This document shows positions 15,981 through 24,063 of a DNA stretch of 34,940 bases, one piece after another; the stretch's first letter is position 1, and every line of letters starts with the position of its first letter. The DNA comes from Dehalococcoidia bacterium (GTDB lineage Bacteria > Chloroflexota > Dehalococcoidia > Dehalococcoidales > UBA3254): NCBI GenBank assembly GCA_025361145.1, contig JANYAV010000008.1:1-34940 (forward strand), written 5' to 3'. A program made the translations under genes and the position numbers. The notes under the pieces were generated by a model that was not told the DNA's origin, ran no database searches, and saw only the letters and a program-made list of their open reading frames with translations.

Positions 15981-16009
15981 ATTATATGATTCTCAGATTA
16001 CCAATGCAA
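15981..16009 (-). promoter_or_regulatory. Promoter of the small zinc-ribbon gene
   Basis: Minus-strand TTGCAT (16009-16004), a 17-nt spacer and a perfect TATAAT (15986-15981), leading into the TTG start at 15932. Confidence 0.6.
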
Positions 16010-16101
16010 TCTTGATCTCATTTTATCCCCTTAAATAGCAGGTTACTCATTGATCCTACTTTAATTCACTGCTAACTTGCATCTTGGAATTGTTTATCCC
16101 C

Positions 16102-16151
16102 AGGTTAACTGTTAACCTCCGTAGGTCCCGTATAAACGGAGTGAATCGGGA
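16102..16151. repeat. Cluster of inverted repeats downstream of the MBL-fold gene
   Basis: AGGTTAAC-T-GTTAACCT (16102-16118) abuts CTCCGT...ACGGAG (16117-16141), which overlaps TCCCG...CGGGA (16126-16151). The group lies 30-80 nt after the stop of the gene at 16181 on the minus strand. There is no T-run, so it may be a rho-dependent 3' structure or a structured RNA element rather than a simple terminator. Confidence 0.5.
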
Positions 16152-16180
16152 TTGACTTTTACCATTTGCTTTATGATTTC

Positions 16181-16858
16181 CTACGCAAAATATTGCTTTA
16201 ACACATCAAAATTCTTTTTTATGGCCTCTTTTCCCTGTATCACTCCAGGGTGCATATACGGATGTCCGCAAAACAAATATTCTAGATCCAAATTGGCCAA
16301 TTTTTCAATACTGGCTTGCATAGCTCTTTCATCACCGCCGGGAAGATCCACCCTGCCCATACTTTGGTAAAAAACCACGTCACCTGCTGCTAAGGCTTTC
16401 TGCGAAGGCCAATACACTGCGACATGCCCGGGGGAGTGCCCTGGGACTTTAATGATTTCAATCTGTGTCTTAAGTGGTGTGGACAGATTTAATATTCCTT
16501 CGCCCAACTTTATGTCAATAGGGCTTGCCCCGCCGAAAATTTTATAAGTACTTATCTCATCTTTATGTATAGCGATAGGGATCCCAAATGATGACCTGAA
16601 TTTTGCCGCTGATTCCACGTGATCAGGATGCGCATGTGTCAAAATTATCAAGCCGATATCTTCTGATTTCAATCCGTCAGATTTAATTTCATCGATCAAA
16701 CGCTGGTAACCGTTTTCATGTAAATATGGCGTCACGATATGACCAGGATCAATGAGAATGTGCTTGTTGCCCTCGAATGCATTCGCAAATAAAAAAGAGT
16801 TGCAGTTATTATCATTTCCTTTCCAGATATAAGCAAAGAGGTTATCATTTAATTTCAT
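16181..16858 (-). CDS. Metallo-beta-lactamase-fold hydrolase
   Basis: Cytoplasmic hydrolase of the metallo-beta-lactamase (glyoxalase II-like) superfamily, 225 aa. The dinuclear metal site is complete: THAHPDHVE (His75, His77, Asp79, His80), His141 in VPGHSPGH, Asp160 in ALAAGDVVF, and His199 in FCGHPYMHPG. The substrate is unknown; thioesters and small hydrolysable metabolites are typical. The open frame continues to a GTG at 16915, also with a possible ribosome-binding site. A TTGTGA-17-TATGAT promoter covers that region, and ATG 16858 has GGAG at 6 nt, so the shorter form is preferred. It is divergent from the M48-like gene. Confidence 0.9.
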   Translation of the reverse strand: MKLNDNLFAYIWKGNDNNCNSFLFANAFEGNKHILIDPGHIVTPYLHENGYQRLIDEIKSDGLKSEDIGLIILTHAHPDHVESAAKFRSSFGIPIAIHKDEISTYKIFGGASPIDIKLGEGILNLSTPLKTQIEIIKVPGHSPGHVAVYWPSQKALAAGDVVFYQSMGRVDLPGGDERAMQASIEKLANLDLEYLFCGHPYMHPGVIQGKEAIKKNFDVLKQYFA

Positions 16859-16888
16859 GCTCAGCTCCCTAATTTTATCGCTACTAAA

Positions 16889-16917
16889 ATCATATCTTAC
16901 AACGCTTTTTTTCACAA
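16889..16917 (-). promoter_or_regulatory. Promoter of the MBL-fold hydrolase
   Basis: Minus-strand TTGTGA (16917-16912), a 17-nt spacer and TATGAT (16894-16889). It overlaps the alternative GTG start and therefore helps to choose the later ATG. Confidence 0.5.
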
Positions 16918-16945
16918 TTTCCCTAATTAATTGTGTTTACGGTTC

Positions 16946-16954
16946 TGTTATAAT
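16946..16954 (+). promoter_or_regulatory. Extended -10 promoter of the M48-like gene
   Basis: TGT followed by a perfect TATAAT lies only 15 nt before the ATG at 16970. The transcript would have almost no leader, which agrees with the lack of a visible ribosome-binding site. Confidence 0.5.
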
Positions 16955-16969
16955 TAAAACTACTTATTT

Positions 16970-17701
16970 ATGAATATTTTGGATAAAACCACAAAACCCA
17001 TCCTAATTGGAACCTTTGTCATAGTTCTGGAAAATCAGAACGTATCTTATAATCTAAAACGCAGCTTGCGGGCCCGGCAGTTATGGCTGCAAATTCATCC
17101 TGAAAAGGGCTTGAGCGTCACCATGCCTCGCCATTACGACCATAAAAACGTACCTGCCTATCTGACCTCCAAAACCCGCTGGATATTACGCCACTTAAAC
17201 CAGCTTAAGAATGAATTATCCTGCGCAGAGGTAGACACCAACGCGCCTCAAGTTCCGCTCTGTTATCAAGGTAGCCCTATTCAGTCTTTTGGGGAAGATC
17301 ATAAAAAAACCTACAGCTTGCTTGATGGCACGCTGGTTGACTATCACGGGGTATTGAGCTGGCTGCAGCAAAAAGCGCTGAAGATTATTCCTGCCAGGGC
17401 GCTTCTATACAGTGGAATTATCGGCGTCAATTTTAACAAAATAAGTATTCGTGATCAAAAAACCCGCTGGGGCAGCTGTTCTCATAAAGGAAATGTAAAT
17501 TTCAACTGGAGGTTAATTATGGCTCCTGAGGCTGTGCTTGATTATGTGATCATCCACGAGCTATGCCATTTAAAACGCATGAGTCACAGCAAGGCTTTCT
17601 GGAATGAAGTTACCAAATATTGTTCTGACTGGAGAGATCAACGCCGCTGGTTAAATAAACACAGCCATGAGCTGCATCATTTCCACTCGAGTTCGGTGTA
17701 G
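16970..17701 (+). CDS. YgjP/WrpA-like M48 metallopeptidase (DUF45)
   Basis: A 243-aa protein of the YgjP-like metallopeptidase family. The N-terminal half has the family's SLRARQLWLQI and a ...GLSVTMP strand. The C-terminal half carries TRWGSCS followed by the zinc motif HELCHL (His196, Glu197, His200) and SHSKAFWNEV, then a WxxRRxxL tail. It is expected to be a soluble zinc peptidase, but its cellular role is unknown. The ATG has no clear ribosome-binding site and sits almost at the predicted transcript start, so translation may be near leaderless. The last 25 bases overlap the 3' end of the convergent PHP gene. Confidence 0.88.
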   Translation: MNILDKTTKPILIGTFVIVLENQNVSYNLKRSLRARQLWLQIHPEKGLSVTMPRHYDHKNVPAYLTSKTRWILRHLNQLKNELSCAEVDTNAPQVPLCYQGSPIQSFGEDHKKTYSLLDGTLVDYHGVLSWLQQKALKIIPARALLYSGIIGVNFNKISIRDQKTRWGSCSHKGNVNFNWRLIMAPEAVLDYVIIHELCHLKRMSHSKAFWNEVTKYCSDWRDQRRWLNKHSHELHHFHSSSV

Positions 17702-18228
17702 AATTTACCGATATCCGCCAGACTCGCCGAGTCTGAAGCCTTGATAACCGGAATGCTCTTTTCCAGGGCTACGCGCTCGGCCATTTCAAAATCGCCCTTC
17801 AGGCTTGTCCCTTCCACAGCGTCTAATTTAATACTGGCAATTTTTTCCAAATCCAAGGGATTGACCAATCCTGGTTGTGCCAAAATCATCACCCATTCTT
17901 TGCCCTGGAAAAAGGGTAACCGCCGTCGGTAATAATCAGGAATATAAATATGCAGCAGCTTCTGCCCGGCATAGTCCAATTCTTCGCCGGGCAAAATAAT
18001 CAATTTTTCATCTTTAAAATGATCGAGGATTTCCAAGGTGGCTACCCAACTGTGGTTAAAGTTGTTGTGCTCGGTAATGGCTATCCCGTTTAATTCTGCC
18101 TTTGAGACTGCCTTAACAATCTCCTCTATAACTCCGCCTTTAATATCTTTGATGCCCTTAATCCCGAATTTTGACTTGAGGGCTTCAATCGGGTGGGTAT
18201 GAAGATCTATTTTAACCGTTCTTGCCAT
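17677..18228 (-). CDS. PHP-domain protein with altered metal ligands
   Basis: A 183-aa PHP-fold protein. It has the opening DLHTHP (His10, His12), ITEHNN (Glu53, His54), PGEELDY (Glu83), His93 in LLHIYIP, then LAQPG and ASDSASLADIG. In typical PHP phosphoesterases the last two are AHPG and SDAH, so one histidine is Gln118 here and the terminal histidine is absent (Ala168). Binding of the full trinuclear metal site is therefore doubtful, and the protein may have a changed or lost activity. AGGTG sits 4 nt before the ATG. It lies 60 nt after the PurN-like gene on the same strand and overlaps the convergent peptidase gene by 25 bases. Confidence 0.8.
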   Translation of the reverse strand: MARTVKIDLHTHPIEALKSKFGIKGIKDIKGGVIEEIVKAVSKAELNGIAITEHNNFNHSWVATLEILDHFKDEKLIILPGEELDYAGQKLLHIYIPDYYRRRLPFFQGKEWVMILAQPGLVNPLDLEKIASIKLDAVEGTSLKGDFEMAERVALEKSIPVIKASDSASLADIGKFYTELEWK

Positions 18229-18288
18229 TATTCACCTATCACAAAACCTGGAAATATATTTCCCTTAATTTCATTGTACCACCGCTTG

Positions 18289-19137
18289 TTATGGGTTGCA
18301 TTCCATTCGGCAACCATACACCGGTAAAATACGATCGTCCATATAAACGTGGCGACCCTCCAAGGCTAATCTACCACGGGCAATCAGATCATGGACTGCA
18401 AAGGGATATATCTGCCAATCACCCTTTTTCTTCAAAGAGTCCTGTAATAATCGGCAAATGTCTTCCATGTACCTCTTCATTTCAGGACTGGATTTGGCAT
18501 TGAACTCCTCATATGTAGAGATACCTTTGGAGGTGACGAATCTTTCTATCTCCTCAAATTTAGTTTTCAGATTGGTTTGATTGGCAGAATCCTCTTCTGC
18601 AATTGTTTCACGTACATAAAGTGGGGTTGACTGCACCATTACTGGCCCTGTATCTCCGCCTTTATCGACGATAAAGGTCGTTGACCTGAGGCTACTTTCA
18701 CCCGCGATTATAGCTCTGGCTGCCGGTATCCAGTGTAATCCGGCATACCCTTTGACCGTGTCTCCCGGGTGTACGTTAATAACCCGCGGATAATATCTAT
18801 CGATAAACCAGGATGTATGCCAGAGATCGTAACCTGCCAGGCAGACTAGATCTGGTTGGCTCTTTAATTCGGCTTCGATTAAGCGTACTGCCTCTTGTTC
18901 ATAAGCCAGTCTTTCCGGGCAATCCGCGGGCACCTTGCCGGGACCATATTTTAATCTAGCTTCTTTCATATAAGGCAAGTGATTAAGTTCAATTATTTTG
19001 TGGTGGAAGTGATGCGCAATTGTCAAAGCTCCGCATTCAGGACGATTTGAAAAGACCAGATAATCGTGATCCGGATCGCGTTTCACTATCTCCCGGTAAT
19101 TAGTACCCGACCCTGAGACGAAACACACGATTTTCAT
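18289..19137 (-). CDS. PurN-like formyltransferase family protein
   Basis: A 282-aa protein with a formyltetrahydrofolate-type formyltransferase core. It opens with MKIVCFVSGSGTNYREI, like PurN, and keeps the catalytic triad Asn121/His123 in INVHPGD and Asp162 in DKGGDTGPVM. It is much longer than PurN (about 200 aa), with an extra segment after the core (ERFVTSKGIS to CRLLQDSLKK) and a C-terminal extension ending PVYGCRM. The true substrate may therefore not be glycinamide ribonucleotide, and no other purine genes lie nearby. The frame extends to a GTG at 19179, but that is where transcription should begin (TTACAA-16-TATTAT), so ATG 19137 is preferred. Confidence 0.8.
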   Translation of the reverse strand: MKIVCFVSGSGTNYREIVKRDPDHDYLVFSNRPECGALTIAHHFHHKIIELNHLPYMKEARLKYGPGKVPADCPERLAYEQEAVRLIEAELKSQPDLVCLAGYDLWHTSWFIDRYYPRVINVHPGDTVKGYAGLHWIPAARAIIAGESSLRSTTFIVDKGGDTGPVMVQSTPLYVRETIAEEDSANQTNLKTKFEEIERFVTSKGISTYEEFNAKSSPEMKRYMEDICRLLQDSLKKKGDWQIYPFAVHDLIARGRLALEGRHVYMDDRILPVYGCRMECNP

Positions 19138-19185
19138 TCTTTTCCCGGATTTTTGCGGATCGTAAATCAGCTCTCTCACCTGACT

Positions 19186-19213
19186 ATAATACCATCCCTA
19201 TAATTATTTGTAA
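19186..19213 (-). promoter_or_regulatory. Promoter of the PurN-like gene
   Basis: Minus-strand TTACAA (19213-19208), a 16-nt spacer and TATTAT (19191-19186), placing the start near 19179 with a leader of about 40 nt. Confidence 0.5.
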
Positions 19214-19328
19214 CCACTTGTCTTGAGATACCAGTTCAAGTGTAGGAATGCATAAGCTAAAACTTCTTTGGTGCTTAAAGTTATTTCATAAGCGGAAAAC
19301 CCTGAAACTTAATAACCTATAAAATAAA

Positions 19329-19353
19329 GCGGGATAGCTTAAAGCTATCCCGC
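19329..19353 (-). terminator. Terminator of glpX
   Basis: An 11-bp perfect stem (GCGGGATAGCT/AGCTATCCCGC) with a 3-nt loop, followed on the minus strand by TTTATTTT. It lies 20 nt after the glpX stop. Confidence 0.88.
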
Positions 19354-19373
19354 AGTAAATTTTTCAGTAGTTT

Positions 19374-20381
19374 TTAGTGAAATTCAACAGAACTGACCTT
19401 GTCCAATTTTTCAAAATTATGCCATGAATCAATCCAGCGTACAGTTCCAGACTTAGAACGCATAGCGATAGATTGAGTCCGGGCTCCACCGGTATGATAA
19501 CGCACACCTCTTAGCAACTCTCCGCTACTTACGCCGGTTGCCGCGAAAAAGACATCATTACTACTTATTAAATCTTCAGTTTTGTATACTTTTTCCAGGT
19601 TTACACCATCAATAACCGCCTGCTTTCGCTCTTTTTCGTCACGCGGCCAGGCCTTACACTGGATCATACCACCCACACATAGGATAGCTGCCGCGGTAAG
19701 AACACCTTCAGGTGTACCACCAACCCCCATCAAAACATCAACATCAGTGTCTGGCAAAGCCGCTTGAATACCAGCCGCCACATCGCCGTCAGATATCAAT
19801 TTTACCCTGGCGCCAGCGGCTCGGATTTCGGACAATAACTGTTCATGTCGCGGTCTATCCAGTACTACCACGGTTATCTCTGAAACTTTGCGTTTTTTGG
19901 CTAAAGCCACATTTTTAAGATTATTAGCTACCGTGTCATTGATATCTATGGCATCTTTAGCTTCTGGTCCAGTTATGATCTTATTCATATAAACAAACTG
20001 GCGAGGACAATGGATAGTACCACGAGCAGACAGAGCAACACATGATATCGCACCAGGCAACCCCCTGGCCACAAGTGTAGTACCATCTACAGGGTCAACG
20101 GCTATATCCGCCTTTAAATCCGAACCATCTCCAATCCTCTCTCCAATAAACAGCATCGGAGCTTCGTCTTTCTCACCTTCGCCGATTACTACAATGCCGT
20201 CCATGCGCACGTACCCCAGTACCTTACGCATCGCATTAACTGCTGCCTGATCAACCAGGTTTTTATTACCCATACCCAGATATTTGGCTGAAACCAGAGC
20301 AGCTGATTCGGTTACCCGTACCAGTTCCATAGCAATATTACGCTCAAGGGTTACGTTACTATTATTATTTATATTTTTCAT
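19374..20381 (-). CDS. glpX: Fructose-1,6-bisphosphatase class II
   Basis: Gluconeogenic phosphatase releasing phosphate from fructose 1,6-bisphosphate; 335 aa, usual length. Class II signatures are present: LVRVTESAALVSAKYLG, VIGEGEKDEAPML, the metal/substrate motif DIAVDPVDGTTLVARG, and GVGGTPEGVLTAAAI. The N-terminal KNINNNSN stretch is an Asn-rich add-on before the conserved LERNIAMELVR. The exact start is uncertain because AGGGA sits too close to the ATG at 20381. With tkt and rpiB it points to sugar-phosphate synthesis from small precursors. It is divergent from mfd and has its own hairpin terminator. Confidence 0.94.
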   Translation of the reverse strand: MKNINNNSNVTLERNIAMELVRVTESAALVSAKYLGMGNKNLVDQAAVNAMRKVLGYVRMDGIVVIGEGEKDEAPMLFIGERIGDGSDLKADIAVDPVDGTTLVARGLPGAISCVALSARGTIHCPRQFVYMNKIITGPEAKDAIDINDTVANNLKNVALAKKRKVSEITVVVLDRPRHEQLLSEIRAAGARVKLISDGDVAAGIQAALPDTDVDVLMGVGGTPEGVLTAAAILCVGGMIQCKAWPRDEKERKQAVIDGVNLEKVYKTEDLISSNDVFFAATGVSSGELLRGVRYHTGGARTQSIAMRSKSGTVRWIDSWHNFEKLDKVSSVEFH

Positions 20382-20452
20382 GTCCCTAGTTTACTACAAA
20401 ATTTTAATGAATGCTACAGGTTTTATGCTACTTATTTTTTAACGATATGTTA

Positions 20453-20461
20453 TGTTAAAAT
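20453..20461 (+). promoter_or_regulatory. Extended -10 promoter of mfd
   Basis: TGT plus TAAAAT at 20453-20461. It lies inside the first codons of the longest mfd frame (which begins at 20452), so translation more likely starts at the downstream TTG 20521. Confidence 0.4.
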
Positions 20462-20520
20462 ACTTTCAGAGGGCTAGTCCATTATGGCTAGCTCTATGGT
20501 GTTTTGGAGAAAGTAGAATA

Positions 20521-23500
20521 TTGCAAACCGATTTAAGCCTGCTGCTTAAGCTTATTGACGAGTTACCCTCCTTCAAAGAATTACTGTTTAGAATAAAAGA
20601 ATCCGGAGACAAAGATATTCAAGTCTCGCTGCTGGATGCGGCCAAGCCGTACCTGATTGCTTCTCTCTCTAAGAAACTGCAGATACCAATTCTTGTGGTT
20701 ACCGCCCAACCGGAAAATGCTAAGAGTTTATTTGAACAAATCGCTTATTGGTGCAGTACCAGGGATACCTATATTTTCCCTGAACCTGATACACTACCAT
20801 ATCAACGCACAATTGCTGATTATTCGGTTGAACAGGACCGCTTACAAGTCCTTTCTGCGTTAATTGACTCTAATAAGAAAAAACAACCTTCTTTAGTGGT
20901 AGCCTCAGTACCAGCCGTTATGCAAAAACTAACGGACGTCAGAGAATTTGTCGCAAACTGCAGTACTATCCAGGTTGGTATGCAAATTGATCCAGTAATC
21001 ATGATGAGCAATTGGGTATCGCTGGGTTACCAGATGGAGAATATGGTCGAACAGCCTGGTTCTATAAGCCGTAGAGGTGGGATCGTGGATATCTTTCCGC
21101 CGACTTCGGATTACCCCATAAGATTGGAGTTTTTTGGCAATACTATCGAAAGTATGCGGCTCTTTGATACCGCCACTCAAAGATCCTTAAAAGTTATCAC
21201 CCACTTAAACATAAGTCCGGCATCTGGAATATTACCGGTGAAAGACAATACTGCCTTGATCGAATCTTTGAGTAAATTACATTTGGCAGCCTGTAATAAC
21301 GAAGCAAGGCAACAATACGAACAAGAAATATCCTTGCTTTCCAGCGGACAAAAACCTGCTAATTTAAACTTCTATGTGCCATATTTCAATAACGACACCC
21401 TGTTCGACTACCTCTCTAAAGACGCTCTTATAATTCTGGATGATATCAATCAAATTAAAAAGGAAATAATCTATCTGACCGATGAGTCTGAAGAAATGCG
21501 ACGGCAAAAGATTGAGAATGGGGAATTGCCGGATAATATTCCTCGGCCATTCTTTATTTGGCCGGAATTAGAAATGTCCCTCAATTTAAGAAAGTTAATT
21601 TCTTTGAGCCCCTGGGGAACACCAGAACAGTTTAGCCTACATCATCTAGATTTTTCACAAGCGGCAAATTACACTGGACGTTTAGCTACCTTAATCGAAA
21701 AATCGAAGGACTTCGTTAGACAAAACAAGCGGCTTATATTTATAAGCAATCAGGCTGCCCGCCTATCAGAACTTTTCGAAGAATCTGATATATTGGCGCC
21801 CTGTTTAAATGAGATTAAAATCTTGCCTTTGCCTGGGACTATCACTCTGATACAGGGTTCGCTCGCGGCAGGTTGGATAATGGATGATACCTATCTACTG
21901 ACCGACCGTGAAATCTTTGGTTTTGTAAAAGAAAGACGGCTGCTCAAAAAACGCCCGATAAAAAAGCACAAACTTCTGGTAGATATCAAACCCGGAGATT
22001 ATGTCGTTCATGTTGAACATGGTATTGGCCAGTTTAACGGAATTACAACAATCTCCACCTCTAATACTCAGAAAGAATATCTGGTTTTAATTTATTCAGC
22101 AGGAGATAAGCTCTACGTGCCTACCGATCAGATAGACCGGGTAAACCGTTATATCGGCGCCGGTGAAGACACTCCAACTTTAAGCCGGTTAGGTACTCAG
22201 GAGTGGAACCGCACCAAGCAAAAAGTTAAGGGCGAAGTTGAAGAAATCGCTGAAGATCTTTTAGAGCTTTATGCTGCACGAGAGGTCGTTTCGGGTCATG
22301 CTTTTTCGCAAGATACCGTTTGGCAACGAGAACTGGAAGCCTCTTTCCCTTATATCGAAACACCCGACCAAATCAAGGTCCAGGAAGAGGTAAAAGCTGA
22401 TATGTCCAGAGAAAAACCTATGGATAGACTGGTAGTTGGCGATGTAGGTTACGGTAAGACAGAGATCGCAGTACGAGCAGCTTTCAAGGCGGTTATGGAC
22501 AATAAGCAGGTGGCGGTTCTGGTTCCAACTACCGTGCTGGCCGAACAGCATTACCTGACTTTCAAGCAGCGTATGACCGCTTATCCGGTCACTATTGAAG
22601 TCCTTAGCCGTTTTCGGTCGCCCAAAGACCAGAAAAAAGTAATCGCAGAATTATTGAACGGCAATGTTGATATTTGTATCGGCACCCACCGTTTGTTACA
22701 AAAAGACGTGGTTTTTAAAGATCTTGGTTTGTTAATCATTGATGAAGAGCAGCGATTTGGAGTCACACATAAAGAACATCTGAAACTTTTACGAAAACAG
22801 GTGGATGTTCTTACCCTAAGCGCTACTCCTATCCCCCGTACATTACACATGTCAATGGTAGGCGTCCGAGATATGAGCCTTATCGAAACCCCGCCAGAAA
22901 ACCGATTGCCCATCCGAACATATGTGGCAGAATATAACGATCAACTTATTAAAGAGTCCATAATCAGGGAACTTGAACGCAACGGCCAGGTATTTTTTGT
23001 GCATAACCGCGTACAGGGAATCTCGTTAATAGCTGAGAAATTAAAGAAACTGGTCCCGGAAGCCAGGATAGATATTGCGCACGGGCAGATGCCGGAAGAA
23101 CAACTCGAGAAAGTTATGTATAACTTCCAGCAGGGCGAAAGCAATGTACTGGTATGTACCACCATCATCGAATCAGGATTGGATTTGCCCAATGTGAATA
23201 CACTTATCGTTAATCGGGCGGATCGTTTCGGATTGACACAGCTCTACCAGCTGCGTGGCAGAATCGGCCGCGGTAGCAATCTAGCCTATGCCTATTTTCT
23301 CTATGATCGGGACAAACAATTAAATTTTACCGCCGAAAAACGACTCAGGACGATCTTCGAAGCCACTGACCTGGGGGCTGGACTCAGCATCGCCATGAAG
23401 GATCTTGAAATCAGAGGGGCCGGCTCGTTATTAGGTATGCGCCAGAGTGGTGTGATTAGCGCGGTTGGTTTCAATTTATATACAGATTTATTGGCCCAGG

Positions 23501-23979
23501 CAGTTGAAGAACAGAAAGCCAAACAATCTGGTGCTAAGAAGCTGACGCCTACGCTTAAAAGACCTGATCCATCAATCGATTTGCCTCTTAAAGCCTACAT
23601 TCCTGATGATTATGTAAACGATATTGATATGCGTTTGAGTATATATCAGAAACTTACGAGTTTAAATACCCCGGACCAGGCTGCGGATTTATCTCAAGAA
23701 CTTCTGGATAGATTTGGCCCGTTACCCGTTGAAGTTCGAAATCTGCTGTATGTCCTAAGGTTAAAAACAATTGCTTTAAATACTGTAATAGATTCTATAG
23801 CCACTAACGAAAGCATAATCACCATTCGTCTTCTGCCCGGATCCATGATAAAGCGGGAATGTCTGGGTTCCATGTACCGGTATGGTCCTAAAATCGGCAT
23901 ATCCCAGCTTAGCATCAATATCAAACGTATGGGTAAAGACTGGCAGAACATATTTGAGGAACTTTTAAAATGCTTATAA
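20521..23979 (+). CDS. mfd: Transcription-repair coupling factor
   Basis: Double-stranded DNA translocase that removes stalled RNA polymerase and recruits UvrA; 1152 aa, usual length. Domains in order: a UvrB-like damage-recognition module (about 1-350, with SRRGGIVDIFPPTSDYPIRL), a CarD-like RNA-polymerase-interacting domain near 485-545 (GDYVVHVEHGIGQF), and RecG-like helicase motors with Walker A GDVGYGKTE at 640-648, DEEQRFG at 741, SATPIPRTL, and the RGRIGRG motif VI. A C-terminal TRCF domain follows. The longest frame opens at 20452, but TTG 20521 is chosen because GGAGA lies 10 nt upstream, the protein then starts like other Mfd proteins (LLKLIDELPSFKELL), and a -10 element overlaps the earlier start. 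The start call is moderate, the family call strong. Confidence 0.95.
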   Translation: MQTDLSLLLKLIDELPSFKELLFRIKESGDKDIQVSLLDAAKPYLIASLSKKLQIPILVVTAQPENAKSLFEQIAYWCSTRDTYIFPEPDTLPYQRTIADYSVEQDRLQVLSALIDSNKKKQPSLVVASVPAVMQKLTDVREFVANCSTIQVGMQIDPVIMMSNWVSLGYQMENMVEQPGSISRRGGIVDIFPPTSDYPIRLEFFGNTIESMRLFDTATQRSLKVITHLNISPASGILPVKDNTALIESLSKLHLAACNNEARQQYEQEISLLSSGQKPANLNFYVPYFNNDTLFDYLSKDALIILDDINQIKKEIIYLTDESEEMRRQKIENGELPDNIPRPFFIWPELEMSLNLRKLISLSPWGTPEQFSLHHLDFSQAANYTGRLATLIEKSKDFVRQNKRLIFISNQAARLSELFEESDILAPCLNEIKILPLPGTITLIQGSLAAGWIMDDTYLLTDREIFGFVKERRLLKKRPIKKHKLLVDIKPGDYVVHVEHGIGQFNGITTISTSNTQKEYLVLIYSAGDKLYVPTDQIDRVNRYIGAGEDTPTLSRLGTQEWNRTKQKVKGEVEEIAEDLLELYAAREVVSGHAFSQDTVWQRELEASFPYIETPDQIKVQEEVKADMSREKPMDRLVVGDVGYGKTEIAVRAAFKAVMDNKQVAVLVPTTVLAEQHYLTFKQRMTAYPVTIEVLSRFRSPKDQKKVIAELLNGNVDICIGTHRLLQKDVVFKDLGLLIIDEEQRFGVTHKEHLKLLRKQVDVLTLSATPIPRTLHMSMVGVRDMSLIETPPENRLPIRTYVAEYNDQLIKESIIRELERNGQVFFVHNRVQGISLIAEKLKKLVPEARIDIAHGQMPEEQLEKVMYNFQQGESNVLVCTTIIESGLDLPNVNTLIVNRADRFGLTQLYQLRGRIGRGSNLAYAYFLYDRDKQLNFTAEKRLRTIFEATDLGAGLSIAMKDLEIRGAGSLLGMRQSGVISAVGFNLYTDLLAQAVEEQKAKQSGAKKLTPTLKRPDPSIDLPLKAYIPDDYVNDIDMRLSIYQKLTSLNTPDQAADLSQELLDRFGPLPVEVRNLLYVLRLKTIALNTVIDSIATNESIITIRLLPGSMIKRECLGSMYRYGPKIGISQLSINIKRMGKDWQNIFEELLKCL

Positions 23980-24063
23980 TACCCTCTAATTAACATGCAG
24001 GTATCCGTAAGTGCTAAAATGGTACTAGGCAGTACATAGGTTCGACTTTAATAGGAGTCTGGT

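Noticed and set aside
20452-20520. ATG at 20452 as the mfd start
   Set aside because: The extra residues are not Mfd-like, a -10 element overlaps this ATG, and a GGAGA site serves the TTG at 20521.
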